A stretch of DNA of 35,351 nt, taken from positions 1 to 35,351 of the forward strand of contig JAOZOH010000017.1 in the NCBI GenBank assembly GCA_029933365.1. The letters run 5' to 3'. The notes under the pieces were generated by a model. That model saw only the letters and a program-made list of their open reading frames with translations, was not told the DNA's origin and made no database searches. Positions 30,018 to 35,351 of this stretch are shown piece after piece (the stretch's first letter is position 1; every line of letters starts with the position of its first letter). The DNA is from Desulfuromusa sp. GTDB lineage: Bacteria; Desulfobacterota; Desulfuromonadia; Desulfuromonadales; Geopsychrobacteraceae. A program made the translations under genes and the position numbers.

Positions 30018-31448
30018 TTATGCTGCCCTTATTTTGTTACGGAGATAACGACGAATACTGTTCCGAGCACGCGGCGTTACAGCCCACTCCAACCATTTAG
30101 GGAGAACTTCCGGTTTTTCCGAAGTTTCAACAACGATTTGATCACCATCCATCAAGCGAGTTTTCAATTGTCGGGTGCGGCCATTAATCTGACCACGGCG
30201 GGCATGCAAGCCAAGTGAATCATGAATTTCAAAAGCAAAGTCAAGAACACTGCTCCCTTCCGGTAAAATTTGGATATCACCCTGTGGCGTGTAAACTTGA
30301 ATAGTTGCTGAAGCTAAGCGTAGGGATTCAGTATCAAAAGCAGACTCCCCTTCCATTAACGATTTAATCAGATCACGGAAACTCTCATGCCGAAACTTGA
30401 AACCCGGTGCCAGCACACCCGATTCATTAAAACGGTTCAGTTTTCTAGTGGTTATTTCAACCCGCAGCCGCAATTCCCCAGCCTGAACAGTCGTCTTGAG
30501 CGCTTGATAACCAAAATGAGAAATCAGGCTTAAATGATCTTGTAATTTCCCCGGGATAGGTGGAAATAAGCCGTGCAGAACTCCAAGGAACAGATAGGCA
30601 TCCATCGTCCTCGCAACCTGAACCTCCAGCGTATAGAGAGACGAAAAACCAAGCGGTCTGGAACGAGAGGAAGTCACAGAGAAAGGCCGCCAACGATCTT
30701 TTAAAAGGGTATCAAGCTTCTGCTGCTCACAACCATTGACAATACGCGCACGAACCTTGCGTAAAAAATCAGTATTGTTTTTCTTTTGCGTTGAAATTGC
30801 TTGTTCATAAACTTTGGCACGGCGTGGATACAAGAGAGAATAAGAGAGGGATTCCAACTCAGTTGCAACATAGCCCATCCCGAGATGCTGCGCCAACGGC
30901 ACATAAATCATGCGGGTCTCTTCAGCAATCAGCTTCTGCTTATGCAGTGGCAAGGCATCAATAGTCAGTAAATTATCGATCCGATCCCAGAATTTAAGAC
31001 AGAGAACGCGAATATCATCGATGGCAACCAACAGGGTTTTTCTATAGGTTTCCTTTTTAAGATCATCCCTGCTCATAATTTCCGAGGTCACCTTGGTTAA
31101 ACCATCAACTAGATGCGCAACCTCGTCACCATATTTCTCACGTATATCCTCCAGGGTGACCGGAGTATCCTCAACCACGTCATGCAATAAAGCAGCAATC
31201 ACCGAGGGGAAATCCATCCAGTGACGTGCTGCTAAGTGGGTGACCCGCAGAGGATGAAAAATATAAGGTTCGCCCGATTTGCGCACCTGCCCCTGGTGCG
31301 AACTACGAGCATGATTCAGAGCCTGTTCAACCCTGTCTATCTCATAATCCAACTCATCTTCAGACAGTTCGGCGCCATAATGGGTCACCAACAGTTCCAT
31401 AATGTCGGTCATCAAGCGCTGCTCTGTACGACTGTCAAAAGTTGTCAT
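30018..31448 (-). CDS. RelA/SpoT-like protein: HD hydrolase, degenerate synthetase and TGS
   Basis: A 476-residue relative of Rel/SpoT. The HD domain is intact: FHPLRV (H65), LLHDVVEDTPVT (H89, D90, E93, D94) and the DRIDN segment near 157-162. The next region aligns with (p)ppGpp synthetase only in outline: GVLHGLFPPIPGKLQDHLSL and GYQALKTTV are kept, but the catalytic Asp/Arg stretch (usually YDLxAxRV) reads LYTLEVQVA, and the MHxxAE motif is gone. A TGS-like domain (IQVYTPQGDIQILPEGSSVL then DFAFEIH) follows. No ACT domain, giving 476 rather than about 720 residues. Probably a (p)ppGpp hydrolase or a regulator. It follows the HIT gene by 23 bp. Confidence 0.87.
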   Translation of the reverse strand: MTTFDSRTEQRLMTDIMELLVTHYGAELSEDELDYEIDRVEQALNHARSSHQGQVRKSGEPYIFHPLRVTHLAARHWMDFPSVIAALLHDVVEDTPVTLEDIREKYGDEVAHLVDGLTKVTSEIMSRDDLKKETYRKTLLVAIDDIRVLCLKFWDRIDNLLTIDALPLHKQKLIAEETRMIYVPLAQHLGMGYVATELESLSYSLLYPRRAKVYEQAISTQKKNNTDFLRKVRARIVNGCEQQKLDTLLKDRWRPFSVTSSRSRPLGFSSLYTLEVQVARTMDAYLFLGVLHGLFPPIPGKLQDHLSLISHFGYQALKTTVQAGELRLRVEITTRKLNRFNESGVLAPGFKFRHESFRDLIKSLMEGESAFDTESLRLASATIQVYTPQGDIQILPEGSSVLDFAFEIHDSLGLHARRGQINGRTRQLKTRLMDGDQIVVETSEKPEVLPKWLEWAVTPRARNSIRRYLRNKIRAA

Positions 31449-31471
31449 AAAACCTTCTTCAAGATGCCCAG

Positions 31472-31819
31472 CTAGCCAGGAGGCCAGGTCATATCACGAC
31501 CACCCAAAAGATGAAAATGGAGGTGCCAAACCGTCTGACCAGCCGCCTCATTACAATTATTGACCACCCGAAACCCGTCATCAGCAAAACCTGAATCACG
31601 CGCCATTTTTCCAGCAACCTGATAAATATGACCAATCAGTTCATTATCGACCGGGGTTAGATCCAGGGTTGTCCTGATATGCTTTTTCGGGACGATCAGA
31701 AAATGCTGCGGAGCTTGAGGGTCGATGTCCTCAAAAACCACCAGTTGAGAATCCTCATAGCGGATCGTTGCCGGAATCTGACCTGCAATAATCTTACAAA
31801 ACAGGCAATCAGGAACCAT
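31472..31819 (-). CDS. HIT-family nucleotide-binding protein
   Basis: A 115-residue histidine-triad hydrolase of the HinT type, acting on AMP-linked substrates such as aminoacyl-adenylates. The N-terminal DCLFCKIIAGQIPA has a CxxC pair. VVFEDIDPQAPQHFLIVPKK is a family block. VWHLHFHLLGGR near the C-terminus holds the H-X-H-X-H triad with the catalytic middle His. Three consecutive ATGs follow AAGGAG; the third (31819) is the best spaced (six bases) and is chosen. First gene of a probable operon with the Rel-like and deacetylase genes. Confidence 0.95.
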   Translation of the reverse strand: MVPDCLFCKIIAGQIPATIRYEDSQLVVFEDIDPQAPQHFLIVPKKHIRTTLDLTPVDNELIGHIYQVAGKMARDSGFADDGFRVVNNCNEAAGQTVWHLHFHLLGGRDMTWPPG

Positions 31820-31906
31820 CATCATCTCCTTAATTTAAAACTTAAGTGATAAACGAAAATATTAGCAAATTATCCAGTCAATATCTAACCGAAATGTGAG
31901 ATTAAA

Positions 31907-32644
31907 TTATTTTCTATTTTTTTGGAGATAAATAAGAAACTCCCGATTTCCTTTTGGCCCTAAAATGGGACTTTCAGTGACTCCAATCACCAGACAACCG
32001 AGATCTGTTGCGAGATTGCAGATTTGTTTCACCACCAGATCGTGCTGTTGTCCATCCTTCACCACCCCACCCTTACCGACCTGCCCCTTGCCAACCTCAA
32101 ACTGAGGCTTAATTAATGCAATGACTTCAGCAGCATCACTAATGAGGCTAAGTGTGTTGGGCAAAACGTTAGATAACGAAATGAAGGAGGCATCAATAAC
32201 AGCTAAAGTTGGGATATTATCCAGTTGGGCAGGCTGAAGATGTCTGATATTACAGCGTTCCAAATTCACAACCCGCGGATCTTCACGGAGAGCCCAGGCC
32301 AACTGTCCATAGCCGACATCAACCGCATAGATTTTCTTTGCTCCATGTTGCAGCAGGCAATCACTAAATCCACCCGTTGAAGCCCCGACATCAATAGCTA
32401 TCTTACCCTTTATTTCGACCTTAAATTCCTGTATGGCCCTGTCCAGCTTTAAACCACCGCGTGAAACAAAAGGGATATCCTCCCCCTTCAAACGGAGTTC
32501 AGCATCATCCTGGACCTGCGCACCGGCTTTATCCACGCGATGATCATCAACAATAACTTTCCCTGCAAGAATCAGGGCGCGAGCACGTTCACGCGAAACA
32601 ACCAACCCCTGCTGTACCAGTAATTTGTCTAGACGTTCTTTCAT
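31907..32644 (-). CDS. tlyA: TlyA-family rRNA methyltransferase
   Basis: A protein of about 245 residues with an N-terminal S4 RNA-binding domain (MKERLDKLLVQQGLVVSRER, then ARALILAGKVIV) and an FtsJ-like SAM methyltransferase domain. VSRGGLKLDRAI links them, and AIDVGASTGGFSDCLLQHGA is the SAM motif. VIDASFISL and LIKPQFEVGKGQVGKGGVV follow. TlyA proteins 2'-O-methylate 16S/23S rRNA. The ATG at 32644 gives the standard N-terminus; one at 32656 would add four residues. Neither has a ribosome site, and both lie in or beside a perfect 7-bp inverted repeat (AGCGCTG-N7-CAGCGCT). The older name hemolysin A is misleading. Confidence 0.93.
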   Translation of the reverse strand: MKERLDKLLVQQGLVVSRERARALILAGKVIVDDHRVDKAGAQVQDDAELRLKGEDIPFVSRGGLKLDRAIQEFKVEIKGKIAIDVGASTGGFSDCLLQHGAKKIYAVDVGYGQLAWALREDPRVVNLERCNIRHLQPAQLDNIPTLAVIDASFISLSNVLPNTLSLISDAAEVIALIKPQFEVGKGQVGKGGVVKDGQQHDLVVKQICNLATDLGCLVIGVTESPILGPKGNREFLIYLQKNRK

Positions 32645-32665
32645 AGCGCTGATCATAACAGCGCT
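32645..32665 (-). promoter_or_regulatory. Inverted repeat at the tlyA start codon
   Basis: AGCGCTG-N7-CAGCGCT: a perfect 7-bp hairpin that holds one in-frame ATG in its loop and ends one base before the other. It could control translation initiation; no ribosome site accompanies it. Confidence 0.35.
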
Positions 32666-32671
32666 GCAAAT

Positions 32672-32696
32672 AAAAAGGGAGGCAAAATGCCTCCCT
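32672..32696 (-). terminator. Terminator of the HDOD gene
   Basis: On the minus strand AGGGAGGCA pairs with TGCCTCCCT over a 3-base loop and runs into TTTTA. It lies 52 bp past the HDOD stop. Confidence 0.85.
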
Positions 32697-32748
32697 AAGG
32701 GGAACTGCCAAATTTGACAGATTTCAAAAAAATAGATTTTCTGCGGAC

Positions 32749-33609
32749 CTAACTGATAAAGAAATCTCGATTTTCGGTAAAAACTTCCTCCACCTCAAGC
32801 AGTGCACTCTGAACCTCAGACTCATCCAGATCAAGTGCTTTTGCGCCAGGACATTTCAGCAAATCTAATTCTTCATCGGGTTCACGTTGGCCAATGCCAA
32901 GTTTCCGACAAACCTGACCTGACAGGTTGACTGTTGCGGTTAAACGTAATAAGGCTTCAGCGTTTTCTTCTTCTTCGAGAGAAATAAGCAAATCTTCGTG
33001 GTGCAAAGTCGACATGACCAAAGAACGGGAAAAATGCCACTTATCGAGCACGGCTGCCCCTACAACCGCATGGGCATAGGGGAAAAAGCGCCCTTCCAAT
33101 TCTGAGGTGCTGGTACTGTCTGAATATGCCATTTCAACCAGAGAACGATAAGCATCGGGATCACTGTAATTCATGACAATTTTGCCGAGATGACGAAATA
33201 ACCCCGCCAAAAAAGCTTCTTCTGGATCAGCCGAAGAAAACCTGCGCGCCAGGATTCGACAACCGATCGCACAGCCCATAGAATCCTCCCAGAGCATTTT
33301 TTCCAACAGTCCATAAGATTTATTCATCCCCTCCAAGCTCGCCGCTAAAATCAGGCTACGCAGAGTCCGCTCACCAACAATCGCAATAGCGTGTTCCAAG
33401 GTTTTTATCTGCCGCTTCATACTATAAAAAGCTGAATTAGCAACTTTCAGCATGCGGGCCGACACCGCAGGATCGCTGGAAATTGCATTTCCTAGCTTTT
33501 CATAGTTAACATTGGGATCATTCAGTAATTCAAGAACCTTAACGGCGACTGCTGGCATCGGCGGCAAGTCTCGAATTGTGCTAACAACAGTCTTGAAATC
33601 GGTGGTCAT
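32749..33609 (-). CDS. HDOD-domain signalling protein
   Basis: A 286-residue HDOD (HD-related output domain) protein. FKTVVSTIRDLPPMPAVAVK then VLELLNDPNVNYEKL starts the domain. SSDPAVSARMLKVANSAFYS and IKTLEHAIAIVGERTLRSLI are typical, and AGLFRHLGKIVM and AHAVVGAAVLDKW complete it. The HD metal residues are absent, as usual, so it is not a phosphodiesterase. Such proteins take part in signal transduction in deltaproteobacteria, often beside receiver domains, which this one lacks. AAGGAG lies six bases before the ATG. A perfect 7-bp inverted repeat (33631-33653) lies 21 bp upstream of the start. The pathway is unknown. Confidence 0.9.
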   Translation of the reverse strand: MTTDFKTVVSTIRDLPPMPAVAVKVLELLNDPNVNYEKLGNAISSDPAVSARMLKVANSAFYSMKRQIKTLEHAIAIVGERTLRSLILAASLEGMNKSYGLLEKMLWEDSMGCAIGCRILARRFSSADPEEAFLAGLFRHLGKIVMNYSDPDAYRSLVEMAYSDSTSTSELEGRFFPYAHAVVGAAVLDKWHFSRSLVMSTLHHEDLLISLEEEENAEALLRLTATVNLSGQVCRKLGIGQREPDEELDLLKCPGAKALDLDESEVQSALLEVEEVFTENRDFFIS

Positions 33610-33630
33610 GGAGAACTCCTTAACATTATT

Positions 33631-33653
33631 TTATGACAATCAGCTAGTCATAA
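33631..33653. promoter_or_regulatory. Operator-like inverted repeat before the HDOD gene
   Basis: TTATGAC-N9-GTCATAA when read on the minus strand: perfect 7-bp arms. No T-run follows, so it is not a terminator of the upstream gene. It may be a regulator-binding site. Confidence 0.35.
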
Positions 33654-33684
33654 CAAATTTAGGCTAAGGAATCATGTAAAAAAT

Positions 33685-34506
33685 TCAATCAATAAATAAA
33701 TCAGGGAATAGCTGTTTTCCGGGTGCAACAGCATAAGGGGAAAAATCAGTTATACCCTCCTCTACCAGCACTTCTTCATCAATATAAAAGTGTCCTGAAT
33801 AATTACGACTATCTCGACGCAGGATAGCACATGCCGCGACGGCCATAATTTCTGGGGTACGGCAGTTCTCCGGGTTAACCAAGCCACCGAGCATCGCCAA
33901 TGCAGCGGTGTGAATGACCGTTTGCGGCCAAAGGGCATTGACAGCAACCCCTTGTTCAGAGAATTCAGCGGCCAGGCCTAGAACTGCCATGCTCATGCCA
34001 TATTTTGCCATAGTGTAGGCGGTATGATTCTTAAACCAGTGTGGGCTTAAATTTAAGGGGGGGGAAAAAGTTAAAATATGAGGATTTTCAGCTTTCAACA
34101 GATAAGGTAAGCAAACCTGACTGGCCAGAAAAGTGCCGCGCACATTGACTTGATTCATTAAATCAAAGTGTTTCATTGACGTTTTGAGGGTTCCAGATAG
34201 GAAAATTGCACTGGCGTTATTGATCAGGATATCGATGCCACCAAAAGTTTTCTCCGCCTGTTCTGCCGCTGCAACCAATTGAGACTCTTCACGGATATCA
34301 ACGACAAGTGGAAGCGCATTCCCTCCAGCCTTCTCAATCTCCTGTGCTGCGGAATAAATGGTCCCAGGGAGTTTTGGATGAGGTTCAGCCGTTTTCGCCG
34401 CCACCACAATATTTGCTCCCTCAGCCGCCGCTTTTAACGCAACAGCTAATCCAATGCCTCGACTTGCCCCGGTAATAAACAAGGTTTTTCCAGTTAAACT
34501 ACTCAT
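33685..34506 (-). CDS. Short-chain dehydrogenase/reductase (HSDL2-like)
   Basis: A 273-residue classical SDR. The cofactor motif TGASRGIG is at 12-19, NNAS at 96-99, Ser148 in LTFSPPLNL, and Y164-X3-K168 in YTMAKYG. AAKTAEPHPKLPGTIYSAAQ, following the second strand, is characteristic of the HSDL2-like subgroup, which often has a C-terminal SCP2 domain, absent here. The substrate is unknown; lipid or acyl compounds are typical for relatives. It starts three bases after the lipB stop, so the two are translationally coupled, suggesting a link to fatty-acid-related metabolism (inference). Confidence 0.9.
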   Translation of the reverse strand: MSSLTGKTLFITGASRGIGLAVALKAAAEGANIVVAAKTAEPHPKLPGTIYSAAQEIEKAGGNALPLVVDIREESQLVAAAEQAEKTFGGIDILINNASAIFLSGTLKTSMKHFDLMNQVNVRGTFLASQVCLPYLLKAENPHILTFSPPLNLSPHWFKNHTAYTMAKYGMSMAVLGLAAEFSEQGVAVNALWPQTVIHTAALAMLGGLVNPENCRTPEIMAVAACAILRRDSRNYSGHFYIDEEVLVEEGITDFSPYAVAPGKQLFPDLFID

Positions 34507-34509
34507 CTG

Positions 34510-35178
34510 TTATGCCCCTGACGTCTTGTCATATGCAAATGCGCTGCAAAAATGTTTCGCAAATCGGTTTTTCAATCCATCCATATCCACTTCTTGCCCG
34601 AGCTCGTTACTCAAAGAGGTCACTATTTCGCTGGGTCGACCGCAGGGGACAATCATAGAAAAAGTATCGAGGTTATTGTTTACATTCAGAGCAATCCCGT
34701 GTGAAGAGATCCATTTTTTTAGCGCAATCCCAAAACTACAGATTTTTTTCCCATCAACCCACACTCCTGGCTCACCATCCTTTAAGTAACCAACGACGTT
34801 ATAGTCAGCCAATAGCCGAACAACAACATTTAAGAATTGATCAGCAAACCAACGTAAATCTTTTTTCTTAAGCAGAAGAATGGGATAAACAACAAACTGC
34901 CCCGGTTCATGTGCCGTCGCCAAACCACCCCGATTGATATTTTGCAGTGCGACACCCCTTTGCGCAAAGACCTCCTCGGTAAAATGCAAATCAGAATGGG
35001 TGGCACGTCGACCGAGGGTCACAGTCACTGGATGTTCGACAAAAACCAAAGTATCACATCCCGACCCGGCAAGTCGTAACTGAACCATTTCGGCCTGACG
35101 AGCAAAAGCGGTTCGATAATCCATTAAACCCCAATCTTCAACAACTATGCGAGTGGACTGTGATCCTATCGAGTCCAT
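34510..35178 (-). CDS. lipB: Octanoyl-[acyl-carrier-protein]:protein N-octanoyltransferase
   Basis: Transfers octanoate from acyl-carrier protein to lipoyl domains, the first step of endogenous lipoate synthesis. EHPVTVTLGRRA (48-59) is the classic opening motif. RGGLATAHEPGQFVVYPI (83-100) aligns with RGGxxTYHGPGQLVxYP, with Tyr to Ala and Gly to Glu changes. Lys145 (GKKICSFGI) and Cys179 (IVPCGRP) are the catalytic pair. At 222 residues it is normal. GGGGAG lies seven bases before the ATG. The downstream SDR gene is coupled. No lipA was found in the window. Confidence 0.95.
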   Translation of the reverse strand: MDSIGSQSTRIVVEDWGLMDYRTAFARQAEMVQLRLAGSGCDTLVFVEHPVTVTLGRRATHSDLHFTEEVFAQRGVALQNINRGGLATAHEPGQFVVYPILLLKKKDLRWFADQFLNVVVRLLADYNVVGYLKDGEPGVWVDGKKICSFGIALKKWISSHGIALNVNNNLDTFSMIVPCGRPSEIVTSLSNELGQEVDMDGLKNRFAKHFCSAFAYDKTSGA

Positions 35179-35235
35179 AAATCATCTCCCCGGATAAAAA
35201 CTGTCATCCTGACACAGCAACACAACAACGTGGAC

Positions 35236-35265
35236 AAAAAAAGGCTAACCACCACTGGCTAGCCT
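35236..35265 (-). terminator. Terminator after tRNA-Val
   Basis: On the minus strand AGGCTAGCCA pairs with TGGTTAGCCT (one G-T pair) over a 4-base loop and runs into seven T. It separates the tRNA from lipB, whose own promoter should lie in 35,179-35,235 but was not recognised. Confidence 0.85.
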
Positions 35266-35276
35266 CTTGATTTGAT

Positions 35277-35351
35277 TGGTGGGCGGTACTGGGATCGAAC
35301 CAGTGACCCTTCGCGTGTGAGGCGAATGCTCTCCCGCTGAGCTAACCGCCC
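35277..35351 (-). tRNA. tRNA-Val (anticodon CAC)
   Basis: A 75-base tRNA with CCA encoded, its first base being the last base of the window. Acceptor GGGCGGT pairs with ACCGCCC. The anticodon stem TTCGC/GCGAA holds loop CTCACAC, anticodon CAC. The T-arm CTGGTTCGATCCCAG is canonical. The promoter lies outside the window. Confidence 0.96.

Overview
The window looks like chromosomal DNA from a moderately AT-rich Gram-negative deltaproteobacterium of the Desulfuromonas/Geobacter/Pelobacter type (Desulfobacterota, Desulfuromonadia). The clues are an exosortase-A-type exopolysaccharide (EPS) locus, a small gene resembling the Geobacter 'GSU3473' family, a HtpG/TrmL/NFACT housekeeping set, and many short palindromic intergenic repeats. 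The assignment is by family resemblance and is not proven. Nearly everything lies on the minus strand. The exceptions are metY, the 74-aa gene, trmL and the Bax-like glucosaminidase gene.

Positions 1-19,600 are an EPS assembly and PEP-CTERM region, read right to left. It begins with a PEP-CTERM protein that has its own sigma-54-like promoter and terminator. Then come the TPR lipoprotein PrsT, an inner-membrane sugar-phosphate transferase, a Wza-like export protein, a Wzz-like chain-length protein, a BY-type tyrosine autokinase, an outer-membrane beta-barrel, an ExeA-like ATPase, a UDP-HexNAc dehydrogenase, GalE, a HepT/MntA toxin-antitoxin pair, a DUF3473-type polysaccharide deacetylase, an AsnB-type amidotransferase and a NadE-type synthetase. 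Together they supply nucleotide sugars, start the chain on a lipid carrier, control its length, export it and modify it. The exosortase, flippase/polymerase and most glycosyltransferases are absent, so the locus probably continues past position 1. A deleted, frameshifted WbpP/TviC-like epimerase lies directly upstream of the dehydrogenase, and a divergent copy of the asnB 3' end lies between asnB and nadE.

Positions 19,900-27,900 hold tRNA-Leu(CAG), an NFACT (RqcH-like) protein, metY, a GSU3473-like protein, trmL, htpG, a small membrane protein, a ferritin-like protein and YjbQ. Positions 28,000-35,351 hold a Bax-like glucosaminidase, a secreted polysaccharide deacetylase, a RelA/SpoT-like protein with an intact HD domain but an eroded synthetase region, a HIT protein, TlyA, an HDOD protein, a short-chain dehydrogenase, LipB, and tRNA-Val(CAC) ending on the last base.

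Intergenic DNA is dominated by at least eight palindromic repeat types, labelled A to H here. Type A copies end within a few bases of the stop codons of three EPS genes. The most noteworthy points are the sigma-54 site before the PEP-CTERM gene, the toxin-antitoxin pair translationally coupled to galE, the epimerase relic, the mosaic asnB 3' duplication and the Rel-like protein with a dead-looking synthetase.
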